DNA of 64,000 nt from an uncultured Pseudomonadota bacterium (GTDB lineage Bacteria > Pseudomonadota > Gammaproteobacteria > Burkholderiales > Thiobacillaceae). Positions 25,364-33,682 of the stretch are shown in pieces. Location: the NCBI GenBank assembly GCA_903835655.1, contig CAILNT010000007.1, positions 62,001 through 126,000 on the forward strand. Reading direction: 5' to 3'. How positions within the stretch are numbered: the stretch's first letter is position 1; each line of letters starts with the position of its first letter. The position numbers were made by a program, and so were the translations under genes. Below the pieces are notes generated by a model. It was not told the DNA's origin. It saw nothing but the letters and a program-made list of their open reading frames with translations, and searched no databases.

Positions 25364-26368
25364 TCAATCATCCGTCTCATAACCCATCTCCGCCATGAGC
25401 GGCCGGATCATCGGCAAGATGCGCTCGATGGCTTCGGGGTTGTGGTCTTTCCACTTCTGCTTCTTGGGTGCGCCCTTGACGATGCTGGTGGGGCGCCGGT
25501 TCAAACTGGCGCAGCGTTCGCGTATTACCTCCGTAAAGGGCAGATCGAGCCGGGCGAAGGCCTGCTCGAACATCTCAACGGAACGCAGGAACAAGTCCTC
25601 GTAGCGCAGATGCACCCATTGTTCTGCCGGAATCGACCGTTTTGCCTCCAAGGCAAGACCATTGGCGCAGATCCACTGGTACGCGCACACCTCTTCCAGG
25701 CTGGCTTGGTTGTAGGCCCGCCATCCGGGCGGCAGGAAGAAATGCCACTCGGCGAACTCGCCGGAATTGATCGCTACCGGCTCAGGGGAGGGGCCGAAGA
25801 ACTGACTCAGGCCAAAGCCGCCATCGGTGCGACCATGACGCCAGCCGTCCATCATGGAACTGATGTTGTCGCGACCGTCGCGCTGAATGAAAACGAAGCG
25901 GGCCTTGGGAAACAGCGCGTACAGGTATGGCAGGCGCAGCGTGTTGATGCAAGTCTTGTCCAGCACCCGGCCCACACCCAGTCGCTGAAAGTAGAAACGC
26001 AGTGCTGCGGCGCGATGTTCCGGTCTGGCCTGAGCGGAACCCGCCGCCTCGGACTCCCAGCCATTGTTGAGTGGCCCATAAAGTCCGTCCCAGAAGTCCG
26101 GGAGTTCGTAGCCAAACTTGAGCAACTGCGGCGCGGCCGCCAGGGTCTCATAAGTTACCGTGGTGCCGGAGCGAGAACAGCCCACCAGAAAGATCGGGTC
26201 GGGCTGTGCCGGATGCGCGATGTCCCAAGCCCATCCGCGTACAGCGTGGCGCAGAGCGCGCAAGTTCTTGGCGCGGATTTCCGGATCGAGTAGTTTGGTG
26301 AGATTGCGAATTTTTGGCACTCGGCTAACCGGGAAGGAAGGAATAGTCAACGCTCCCATTCTAACCAT
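25364..26368 (-). CDS. PAPS-dependent sulfotransferase
   Basis: 334 residues. The 5'-phosphosulfate loop is IFLVGCSRSGTTVTYETLA near residue 58, and the 3'-phosphate motif RFVFIQRDGRDNISSM near residue 150 has the conserved Arg and Ser. The family transfers sulfate from PAPS to hydroxyls of sugars or lipids; with glycosyltransferases beside it, a sulfated surface glycan is the likely product (inference). Confidence 0.88.
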   Translation of the reverse strand: MVRMGALTIPSFPVSRVPKIRNLTKLLDPEIRAKNLRALRHAVRGWAWDIAHPAQPDPIFLVGCSRSGTTVTYETLAAAPQLLKFGYELPDFWDGLYGPLNNGWESEAAGSAQARPEHRAAALRFYFQRLGVGRVLDKTCINTLRLPYLYALFPKARFVFIQRDGRDNISSMMDGWRHGRTDGGFGLSQFFGPSPEPVAINSGEFAEWHFFLPPGWRAYNQASLEEVCAYQWICANGLALEAKRSIPAEQWVHLRYEDLFLRSVEMFEQAFARLDLPFTEVIRERCASLNRRPTSIVKGAPKKQKWKDHNPEAIERILPMIRPLMAEMGYETDD

Positions 26369-26930
26369 CCGTGGTCACCTGACCGAACTGAGTCGCCTAT
26401 ACGGCCGGTACATCACTCTCGCGCCCTGTTTCACAGTTTTCTCGACCCTCACCAGCCTTGATCGCTTGGGCAAGCCATTGCCCGACGCCCGACTTAGTGT
26501 GAACGTCGCAAAGCGACGCACGAAGTTCCCCTCTCCTTTCGGGAGATGGGTTGGGACAGCCAGAGACTTGACCGACGTATTCTGGCGGCCTAGTCGGTTG
26601 GCTGATAGTTCCATTGGTGAGGGAAACGGGCATGTCCAGACGTTCATCATCCGCGGGCGGCTTACTCGTCATGCCCGTTATACTGGCTGGGGGCGTGTCC
26701 GCACTATGACCTGTGTAGTTTGGTCACCCCCGTGGCCGGCGATTTTGACTTTCCGGACCGGCAGCACGTATAGTCTCCCCATGAACCAGAATCAATCTTC
26801 TTCCCAGCGACTGTGGAAATGGCAAACATCCATTTCCGCGAGGGCATTCATTTAATTCATTGAGGCAAACGCGGGTCTCCCGCGATAGCCCTACCCTGCC
26901 GGACGACCCGCATCACTCGATAGGGTCGTC
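26369..26930. other. 560-bp non-coding region with repeat debris
   Basis: No convincing gene. A hairpin CCCCTCTCC-TTTC-GGGAGATGGG lies at about 26528-26551. Short frames on both strands lack start signals and family features. Probably decayed accessory DNA between the sulfotransferase and the EamA transporter. Confidence 0.55.
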
Positions 26931-27848
26931 ATGACAAGTAACAACACACTCGCAATATCGAACCGACCGGCATTGCTCGGTTTCGGACTCGCGCTGTTTG
27001 CCGCCATCGGCTTTTCCGGCAAGGCCATCCTGGTCAAACTCGCCTACCAGAACGGGGTCGATGCGGTCACGCTGCTGGCGTTGCGCATGGCGTTTTCCGT
27101 GCCGGTATTCCTGATTGCTGCATGGTGGAGCGACCGGCAAGCGGCTCGCATCACGCCACGAGACTGGGCCGCAATCGTCGTGCTGGGCTTGCTGGGTTAC
27201 TACTTGTCCAGCCTCCTGGACTTTCTCGGGCTCCAGTTCATTTCCGCCGGGTTGGAGCGCTTGATCCTGTTCCTCTATCCGACGATGGTGGTGGTCCTGA
27301 CCACGCTGATGACCAGGAGGCGCTTGCATCGCAGTGAACTCACTGCCCTGGCGCTCAGCTATGGCGGCATCCTGTTGGTCTTACTCCACGACCTGAACGG
27401 CATGCGCAAAGGTCTCTTGTTGGGCGCCTTGCTGGTATTCGGCAGCACCCTGACCTATTCGAGTTACCTGATCGGCGCGGGTCGGGTCATCGCCCGTATC
27501 GGCGCCATGCGCTTCACCGCCTATGCCATGCTGGTGGCCAGTGCAGCGACATTGATCCAGTTTGGCGCCACCCACCCGCTGCTGGATTTCAGGCAACCCT
27601 CGCGGGTCTACGAACTGAGCCTGGTCATGGCCGTATTCTCGACCGTATTGCCGGTGTTCATGCTCTCCGCCGGGATACGTCTGATCGGTTCCGCGCAGAC
27701 CTCGCTGATCGGCTCGATCGGACCGGTGTCGACGATCTTCATGGCCTGGCTATTTCTCGGGGAGGTAGTCACCTGGATGCAAGTCATCGGTTCGTCGTTG
27801 GTGCTGACGGGTGTGCTCTCCGTGACACTCCGGCGGTCATCACGTTGA
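26931..27848 (+). CDS. EamA/DMT-family transporter
   Basis: 305 residues with about ten hydrophobic helices in two EamA repeats (residues 15-150 and 160-300). SGKAILVKLAYQNGVDAVTLLALRM in two parts and GSIGPVSTIFMAWLFLGE are typical of the repeats. An inner-membrane metabolite exporter; the substrate is not predictable. Confidence 0.9.
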   Translation: MTSNNTLAISNRPALLGFGLALFAAIGFSGKAILVKLAYQNGVDAVTLLALRMAFSVPVFLIAAWWSDRQAARITPRDWAAIVVLGLLGYYLSSLLDFLGLQFISAGLERLILFLYPTMVVVLTTLMTRRRLHRSELTALALSYGGILLVLLHDLNGMRKGLLLGALLVFGSTLTYSSYLIGAGRVIARIGAMRFTAYAMLVASAATLIQFGATHPLLDFRQPSRVYELSLVMAVFSTVLPVFMLSAGIRLIGSAQTSLIGSIGPVSTIFMAWLFLGEVVTWMQVIGSSLVLTGVLSVTLRRSSR

Positions 27849-28107
27849 AGTTCTCCCCCATCGACGCCGATGCTGTTGCGGCCATCCACATGCCGGTAAC
27901 CTGTGCCGCTAGGACCAGGGGGCAAAGATTGCAGGTTCTCCATGGCGCTGACGTGGGATCGCATCCGTTGTGCGGCCCACTGTACCTTGGGCGGGACATC
28001 CGGTTGCGGGTGGCCAAGTCGATTGCCTCTTCTTCGATGATGAAGTTATTCTTGCCGCCTAGAATGGATGATCCAGTCCAACAGCCTCATTCTGATGGCG
28101 GCATAGA

Positions 28108-28383
28108 TCAGCTGGTGGACAAGTAGTTATGCACCACCAGCAGAAGTTGTACCTCGTCGCTCTTGACGCAGTAAGCCACGATATAGGGATATTTCTGGAT
28201 CACGAATTCCCGGCTGCCGGGAAGCCGGCCTGGGCGCCCACTCTCGGGTTGCGTTGCCAGAATTTCAACCTCTCGGCGGATTTCGCCTACGACACGACGA
28301 GCAGCCTCCGGATTATCTCTCGCGATGTAGCCGTGGATTTCCCGCAGGTCGGCGAGGGCCTGGGTCAACCAGCGCAAGCGCAT
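28108..28383 (-). CDS. parE: RelE/ParE-superfamily toxin
   Basis: 91 residues from ATG 28383. The ParE pattern is clear: LRWLTQALADLREIHGYIA, the A-A-R-R-V helix, PESGRPGRLPGSRE and IVAYCVKSDEVQLLLVVH. The start overlaps the antitoxin stop (TGATG), so the two are translationally coupled. Members of the superfamily either cut mRNA or inhibit gyrase; this sequence is closer to ParE. Confidence 0.88.
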   Translation of the reverse strand: MRLRWLTQALADLREIHGYIARDNPEAARRVVGEIRREVEILATQPESGRPGRLPGSREFVIQKYPYIVAYCVKSDEVQLLLVVHNYLSTS

Positions 28384-28607
28384 CAATCGCCCAGCGTGGT
28401 AAAGAACTGGCTGACTTCCTGATCGCTGACGAAACCGCCCCGGTCGGCGGACTCCATGCGCTGGCGCAGGATTTCGGCGTATTGGGCATCGCTGTTCAAA
28501 TAATTGGAGAGCGCTTCACTGATGATGTCCGCTTCGGGGCGTTGCGTTTCGCTTGCCAGGCGATGAAATCGCTCCAGCAGGCTGTCTTCAATCGCGATCA
28601 TGTTCAC
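28383..28607 (-). CDS. parD: Antitoxin of the ParE-like module
   Basis: About 74 residues starting from GTG 28607 (GGAGAG 5 bp upstream) or the ATG two codons later. MIAIEDSLLERFHRLASETQRPEADIISEALSNYL, read in parts, has the shape of a ribbon-helix-helix DNA-binding domain, and the acidic tail (ESADRGGFVSDQEVSQFF) would cover the toxin. It precedes and overlaps the toxin gene by one base. Confidence 0.8.
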   Translation of the reverse strand: MNMIAIEDSLLERFHRLASETQRPEADIISEALSNYLNSDAQYAEILRQRMESADRGGFVSDQEVSQFFTTLGD

Positions 28608-28702
28608 GGCGTCTCTCCATTCTGTGTGATCCGCGTCAACGGCAGGGCGGACCACATTTCCCCGGTTGTAACGTTGCTGTTCTGCCCCCGCCGCCGCCCA
28701 TG

Positions 28703-28996
28703 TCAGGCCGGCGCGAACTGGATATTGACGGTCTTTCCCAGAGCGGCAGCGGCGCTTGCCAGGGTGGTCAGTGTCAGGCTGGGGTCTGTCTCGTCCAGCA
28801 GGCGATTCAGGGCTGCACGGCTGGTGTGCATGCGCTTGGCCAGTTCGGTTTTCGTCATTTGCTGTGCCTTCATCTCTTCGCCGATCTGCCAGGCAATCAC
28901 TCGCTTGAGCGCCACGGCGGTGGCTCCCTCTAGCGTGGCATCTTCATTCAGGAAATCGTCGAAGTTGCTGCCGATGTTATTCATGCTCACGTTCAC
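28703..28996 (-). CDS. higA: XRE-family antitoxin (HigA-like)
   Basis: 97 residues; a helix-turn-helix covers about 42-75 (QMTKTELAKRMHTSRAALNR followed by LLDE). The N-terminal half (NFDDFLNEDATLEGATAVALKRVIAW) is typical of antitoxins paired with Gp49-like toxins. It overlaps the end of the toxin gene by 4 bp (ATGA), giving the toxin-first order of hig modules. Confidence 0.88.
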   Translation of the reverse strand: MNVSMNNIGSNFDDFLNEDATLEGATAVALKRVIAWQIGEEMKAQQMTKTELAKRMHTSRAALNRLLDETDPSLTLTTLASAAAALGKTVNIQFAPA

Positions 28997-29334
28997 CTCC
29001 TTCTCAACTGCTTCAAGCGGTCGCGCGCCAGGTCCAGGTCAGGCTTTGGGGTGGCCTGCTGCTTCTTGATGAAGCCATGCAGCAGCAGCATCGTTTGGCC
29101 TTCCAGTACAAACAGTACACGAGCGATACGGTTCTCCAGCTTGATGCGAACTTCCCAGATGTCGCCGCCCAGGTGGCCCACCAAAGGCATACCCAGCGGC
29201 CACCCGAATTGAACTGTCTTGATGTCCTCGCCTATGGTTCTGCGGTCTATCGCCGGCAATTCCTTCAGCCACTCCCTGACCGGCTCGGTGCCGGCATCGG
29301 TGCGGAAGAAGCGAACATCAAGAATGGGTTGCAT
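28993..29334 (-). CDS. higB: HigB/Gp49-like toxin (DUF891)
   Basis: 113 residues: VREWLKELP near the N-terminus, HLGGDIWEVRIKLENRIARV and LLHGFIKKQQATPK, the signature run of phage-derived Gp49-like RelE-fold toxins, which cleave ribosome-bound mRNA. It is the upstream gene of the pair. Confidence 0.9.
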   Translation of the reverse strand: MQPILDVRFFRTDAGTEPVREWLKELPAIDRRTIGEDIKTVQFGWPLGMPLVGHLGGDIWEVRIKLENRIARVLFVLEGQTMLLLHGFIKKQQATPKPDLDLARDRLKQLRRR

Positions 29335-29464
29335 GAGTCGAGCGTATCAATATTGGTACGAATGAGCAAGCCCGGAGATGAGCGAGCTGGACGGATTGAG
29401 CGACAGCGAAGCCCATCATTTCCCTTTGCTGCATTCGGGGACTCGCATGATGAAACGCACTGTA

Positions 29465-29535
29465 GGAGCGGGCTTGCCCGCGATTTTCCATGTTCGTGTG
29501 CGTGAGACGTTATCAATCGCGGGCAAGCCCGCTCC
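29465..29535. repeat. REP pair: 21-bp perfect inverted repeat
   Basis: The arm at 29465-29485 begins GGAGCGGGCTTGCCCGCG and the arm at 29515-29535 is its exact complement, with a 29-bp spacer. This is the GGAGCGGGCTTGCCCGCGA type of REP known from pseudomonads and others. Confidence 0.9.
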
Positions 29536-29601
29536 GGCTGTCGTTTCTTGTAATGGATCCGGGTTCATGGCGTTGTGGTGAGTGGGTCAGGTTCTTGAAC
29601 T

Positions 29602-30702
29602 TCACAGTATCAGCGATGCCAGTTCATTGCCGACTTCACCCTCGGCAACGGGTTGCTCCGTTTCCACCTCCATCTGCTCCAGCAACACCCGCCAATCCGC
29701 CGTTTCATTCTGTTCCAGCACCGCCAGCAGTCCCACGAAGGCCTTGATGGTGGTGGGCGGGGTGCGGAAGGTGGCTTCGCCCAGGCGTTGTTCGCTGTGG
29801 GCGATGAAGGCGGGGATGCCGGCCTCCGGCAGTAACTGCGCTCCGGCACCCTGGTAGACCTGGCTGAGTTTGAGCAGCAGTTGGGCGAACTGGTCGCGGC
29901 TCAGGTTGTCGAGGCGGATGACCGGGCCGCTGAGGTCGATCTGGCCGTCGCGGGCGAAGGGGTTTTCCATCAGGCGCGATTGCAGGGCGGGGTAGATGTA
30001 CAGGCCTCGGCGTGGGTCGCTGAGGAATTCCGGGGTGCCGCCGAGGACGAAGCCCAGGCCTTCGACGCTGCCCTGTTCCAGGTCGTTGAGGATGCGCAGG
30101 ATTTGTTCGTAGTTACCGTTGCGCGCCTGCGGATTGGCGAGTTTGTAGAGGTTGACCAGTTCGTCCAGGCAGATCAGCAGGCCTTTGTAGCCGGCCAGGC
30201 GGGTGAAGCGGGCGAGGAGCTTGAGTTGGTCGTAGAGGGCGGCGTCGTTGATGATTTCTCGCACGCCGAGGGCGGCGCGGGCGTCGGTCTTGGCGCTGAA
30301 TTCGCCGCGCAGCCAGCGGATGGCATTGGTCTTGAGGGTGTCGTCGTCTTTCTCGTAGGCGTGCCAGTAAGCGGCGATGACGCTGGCGAAGTCGTAGCCC
30401 ATGACCAGTTCGGAGAGGGCTTCGAGCCTTTCGTGGATGACGTCCTCGGGCCTGCGCTCCGCCTTGCGCGCTTCGGCCAGGGCGGTGGTGATGAACTTTT
30501 CCACCACGGTGTTGAGCGCACCGCCTTCCGTCTTGGTGCGGATGGAGAGGTTATGTGTTGCGGCCCGCCTGGATGTGGCGGGCTCCGGTGCGCGGGGTGA
30601 CGCCGGAACGCAGGGACTGGACGAGGGCGTCGCGCTCGCGCGGGCGCAAGGTAGGCAAGGTCACGGCGTCGAGGCGGGCTTCTGGCGGAAGCCCGATTGT
30701 AT
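29602..30702 (-). pseudogene. brxD: BrxD-like ATPase (DUF2791) with internal deletion
   Basis: The C-terminal part reads openly from about 30560 to 29602 and is unmistakably DUF2791: LLICLDELVNLYKLANPQAR, ILRILNDLEQGSVEGLGFVL, GGTPEFLSDPRRGLYIYPAL. The N-terminal part is in another minus-strand frame (about 30702-30565) and reads LPTLRPRERDALVQSLRSGV then TPRTGARHIQAGRNT before a stop. In intact relatives a segment of about 60-70 residues with the Walker A motif lies between these blocks. Here the second block resumes directly with HNLSIRTKTEGGALNTVVEK. The gene has therefore lost its ATP-binding loop and its frame. BrxD belongs to type 2 BREX phage defence and related clusters; no other BREX gene is in the window. 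Confidence 0.85.
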
Positions 30703-30902
30703 GCGCAAGCCGACGTAGGCGAGTACCTGATGCCCACCGCGCAGGTAACGGCCAAGGCCATCAGCTAAACCGCATCGATTGTATACTTGCACGTTGATGT
30801 GTGACTGCTTGGTGTGTTGGCCAATTTTGCATTTGCTCCAGGACGGGGAGATTCCTACTCCCGGCCTGGTCGTGGGCAGTCTGGAATACGCAATCCACAC
30901 GG

Positions 30903-31532
30903 TTACGCGCCGAACCACATGCCCTTGAGCCCCTTGACGATAAACTCCACGGCGATGGCCGAGAGCATCAGGCCCATGATGCGGGTGGCGATGTTGATGC
31001 CGGTGGTGCCCAAGGCATGGCTGATCGGCAATGCGGAGCGCAAGGTGAGCCAGACGGCCAGAGCGGCCAACCAGATCTCGCCTATCAACAGTGTGTGCAT
31101 CCAGGAGAGATCGCGAAGGGCATAGATGATCGCGGTGCTGATGGCGCCGGGACCGGCGAGGAGGGGAATTGCCAGCGGCACCACAGCGGTATCCACCTTG
31201 TCCTGCGCCTCCGCCCCTTCCATTTCCGTGTGACGCGCCCCACTCATCTTGGCGTGCATCATCGACACGGCCATGAGGAGGATGAGCAGGCCGCCGCCGA
31301 CGCGAAAGGAATCGATGCTGATCCCGAACAGGTCGAGGATGCGTTGCCCCAGCAAGGCCGCCACGCTCAACACCATGCCTACGGCCAGCGCAGTGCGGCG
31401 GGCGTGGGAGAGTCGCTCCCGCTCGCTTTGCGCCTGCGTCAGGCTGATGAATACAGGGACGGCGAGCATCGGATTGAGGATGACCAGCAAGCCGATGAAC
31501 ATCTTCACATATTCGTGCCATTCCATCGTCAT
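30903..31532 (-). CDS. MarC-family integral membrane protein (UPF0056)
   Basis: 209 residues with six hydrophobic helices. FIGLLVILNPMLAVPVFISL and VVPLAIPLLAGPGAISTAI are the repeated N-P and P-x-GPG signatures of MarC/YhgN. The function of the family is unsettled. The unusual acidic loop SGARHTEMEGAEAQDKVDTA separates the halves. Confidence 0.9.
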   Translation of the reverse strand: MTMEWHEYVKMFIGLLVILNPMLAVPVFISLTQAQSERERLSHARRTALAVGMVLSVAALLGQRILDLFGISIDSFRVGGGLLILLMAVSMMHAKMSGARHTEMEGAEAQDKVDTAVVPLAIPLLAGPGAISTAIIYALRDLSWMHTLLIGEIWLAALAVWLTLRSALPISHALGTTGINIATRIMGLMLSAIAVEFIVKGLKGMWFGA

Positions 31533-31557
31533 GGGGGAAGGCGACCGTCCAGGGTGT

Positions 31558-31896
31558 TCAGGGGTGGCATTTGTAGATCAGGAATGTACGCTTGCCAATA
31601 TCCAGCCTTTCTCCCGCCACGACGGTGTCGCCACCTTCCTCGACGGCGCCGTTGCGCGCCAGTTGCAGCAGGTTGACATCCACGTCCGTAATCGTTCGAC
31701 TATAGATTCCGACTCGCGAAACCACGTTGACCGTGGTCTTACCGATGTGCTGACAGTCGGAGACCCGGTTCGCTTCGGCCAGCGTCACCCGGTCCGACCC
31801 AGGCTCAAGCTGGATCAGGCTGTCGGCGCAGCCGCTGAGCACGGCAAGCAGCGGGGCCAATACGAAGGGGGAAATAAAATTTTGTTTGGCGCGCAT
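31558..31896 (-). CDS. DUF4156 lipoprotein
   Basis: 112 residues: a signal peptide with lipobox LSGC, then the DUF4156 pattern of CQHIGKTTVNV, LLQLARNGAVEEGGDTVV and a C-terminal cysteine. GGAG precedes the ATG. Family function is unknown; it is structurally reminiscent of small envelope-stress lipoproteins. It follows the second miniature element. Confidence 0.8.
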   Translation of the reverse strand: MRAKQNFISPFVLAPLLAVLSGCADSLIQLEPGSDRVTLAEANRVSDCQHIGKTTVNVVSRVGIYSRTITDVDVNLLQLARNGAVEEGGDTVVAGERLDIGKRTFLIYKCHP

Positions 31897-31942
31897 GGTG
31901 ACTCCCTGGCTTGGGGACCCAGGAGAGGGTCACACCCTTGAT

Positions 31943-32175
31943 CCTTGATTCCTCAGTTGAGCGCTCATTTTCTTCCGTGAGGCCCCATGTATATCGAGGA
32001 TTGCGACTTCGATCACGCTCACCCTTTGGGTGAACCCGCTATGTACCCGATTGCACGCCTGGCGAGCCGCCTGGCCGCGTTACTCCTCCTTGCGGGGAGC
32101 GACCATGGCATCGTCGCGCCTTGCCAGACAACTCGCCAGACGCACACTCGGGCGTGTTCAACTGAGGATTCAAGG
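31943..32175. mobile_element. MITE-like element, copy 2 (233 bp)
   Basis: Terminal inverted repeats CCTTGATTCCTCAGTTGA at 31943-31960 and TCAACTGAGGATTCAAGG at 32158-32175 pair at 17 of 18 positions. Identical 5-bp TTGAT flanks at 31938-31942 and 32176-32180 are a target-site duplication. The sequence aligns to copy 1 in inverted orientation over its full length. No transposase is encoded. Confidence 0.88.
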
Positions 32176-32433
32176 TTGATCGCGTTCCCGTTGGGAGCCA
32201 AAAACATCGGGGATGGGCCGTCACAGTGGGCAGTGGTCATTCTGACTCAACCCGACGGACAGAAATTATCATCCGGCCACAGATTGGTCACAGACTCTGA
32301 AAAAATTTCCCTGACGTTTTGTCCGGATAGTATTTCTGTGAGCAACTAGGGGCCTTATTCGGACCAGTTTATCTGCCGGTCTGGTCGATCATCCGGTAGG
32401 CGATAGCCGTGAATAAACCGTAACTGCTTGATT

Positions 32434-32510
32434 TGGTGCGGTCGACGGGACTCGAACCCATGACCCTCGGCTTCGGAGGCCGATACTCTATCCATCTGAG
32501 CTACGACCGC
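32434..32510 (-). tRNA. tRNA-Arg (anticodon CCG)
   Basis: Read on the minus strand: acceptor GCGGTCG pairs with CGACCGC, the D-arm is AGCTCAGATGGATAGAG, the anticodon loop CTCCGAA presents CCG, the T-arm contains GGTTCGAGTCC, and the terminal CCA is encoded. The full cloverleaf is satisfied over 77 nt. It decodes CGG and marks the right edge of the accessory region. Confidence 0.96.
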
Positions 32511-32560
32511 ATTTGTCTGGAACTGCTAGGAGACCGGGTCATTTTACCCTGCTTAGGGTG

Positions 32561-32615
32561 CATGACGTCCGATTTCGGGGGCCGATACTCCATCCATCCG
32601 AGCTACGACCACCTT
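32561..32615 (-). pseudogene. Decayed partial duplicate of tRNA-Arg(CCG)
   Basis: GGCCGATACTC-ATCCATC-GAGCTACGACC and flanking bases match the 5' half to variable loop of the neighbouring tRNA gene at roughly four positions in five, offset by 102 bp. The T-arm and acceptor 3' strand are absent, so it cannot fold as tRNA. A tandem duplication or an integration scar are both possible. Confidence 0.75.
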
Positions 32616-32747
32616 GCCCCGTCAGGCCGGGTAGGCATCGGCCACCCAAACCACTGCGCGAAGGGTAGCACAGCAACCTTCCGGTTGGCAGGGCAATGCA
32701 CTTATAATCGCGCGGTCCATCCACTTGCCTCAGGTTAAGAGCTCGCC

Positions 32748-33524
32748 ATGTCTGATCACATCGAAATGACCAAAACCACGCCCAAGGACTTTCTGTTGGC
32801 TACGCTGGGCGGCTTGTTCGCGCCGGGCCTCGCCATATTTCTCATCGTCATGTTAGTGCTGGGCGTGCTCGCGAGCATGGGTAAACCCGACGCCGCGCCG
32901 ATGGCCGACAAAGCGGTGCGCGAACGCATCCAGCCTTTTGGTGTTTCCGTCGCGGTGGACCCCAATGCGCCCCACACCGACCGCACTGGGGAGCAGATCT
33001 TCAACGACGTCTGTTCCGGCTGCCATGGTTCCGGCGCGCTGGGTTCGCCCAAATTCAAGGATACCCAGGCCTGGGGCAAGCGCATCGCCCAGGGCTTCGA
33101 TACCCTATTGACGCATGCCCTGAACGGCTTCAACAAGATGCCCGTGCGCGGCGGCGAGCCCGACCTCTCCGACCTGGAAGTCGCACGCGGGGTTGCCTAC
33201 ATGACCAATGCCGCCGGTGCGCACTTCGAAGCCAGCCTGAAGAAGGAAGCCGAGCCCAGCGCCTCGGACCTGGCTCGCGGCAAGGTCGTGTACGCCGACA
33301 ACTGCGCTTATTGCCACGACACCGGCCTGACCGGCGCCGAGAAGCTGAAGGATGCAAAAGCCTGGGCGCCGCTGCTCAAACTGGGCAAGGATTATCTCTA
33401 CACCGCAGCGATCAAGGGCAGCTTTGGCGGCCCGGCCAAGGGCGGCAACGACAAGCTGTCGGATGCCGACACGCGCACGGCGGTGGATTACATGGTCGGT
33501 CAGGTGCGCACCGCAACGAAGTAA
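32748..33524 (+). CDS. Membrane-anchored dihaem cytochrome c (cytochrome c5-like)
   Basis: 258 residues: an N-terminal membrane anchor about 20-45, then two class I cytochrome c domains with CSGCH (about residue 89) and CAYCH (about residue 187). Each is followed by a distal Met candidate (NKMPVRGG in domain 1; domain 2 is less clear). It probably carries electrons in the periplasm between sulfur-compound oxidation and a terminal oxidase or nitrate reductase. A TATAAT-like -10 lies at 32703-32708, and a terminator follows at once, so it looks monocistronic. Confidence 0.9.
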   Translation: MSDHIEMTKTTPKDFLLATLGGLFAPGLAIFLIVMLVLGVLASMGKPDAAPMADKAVRERIQPFGVSVAVDPNAPHTDRTGEQIFNDVCSGCHGSGALGSPKFKDTQAWGKRIAQGFDTLLTHALNGFNKMPVRGGEPDLSDLEVARGVAYMTNAAGAHFEASLKKEAEPSASDLARGKVVYADNCAYCHDTGLTGAEKLKDAKAWAPLLKLGKDYLYTAAIKGSFGGPAKGGNDKLSDADTRTAVDYMVGQVRTATK

Positions 33525-33541
33525 GGTTGGCCGACAGACGC

Positions 33542-33568
33542 AAAACGCGGCCGAGGCCGCGTTTTTTT
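33542..33568 (+). terminator. Rho-independent terminator
   Basis: AACGCGGCC and GGCCGCGTT arms with a short loop, then seven T. It ends the cytochrome gene. Confidence 0.95.
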
Positions 33569-33682
33569 CGTCTGCATCCTTATTGCCCACACCCCCGATG
33601 AGGCTCCGGCGCTGCACCGGTCAGGCACCACCCACGAGTTGGATTCGCGTTGGGGCCTGAAAGCCGACCGACCCATAGGGCG

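Noticed and set aside
26375-26672. Short minus-strand frames between the sulfotransferase and EamA genes
   Set aside because: They overlap each other in two frames around a hairpin and have no start signals; judged non-coding.
26690-26765. Sequence near TTTGGTCACCCCCGTGGCCG reminiscent of IS ends
   Set aside because: No inverted partner, no target duplication and no transposase remnant could be found, so no IS was called.
30174-30761. 195-codon Arg/Pro/Ser-rich minus-strand frame over the BrxD remnant
   Set aside because: It is the wrong frame of the DUF2791 coding sequence and only appears open because of base composition.
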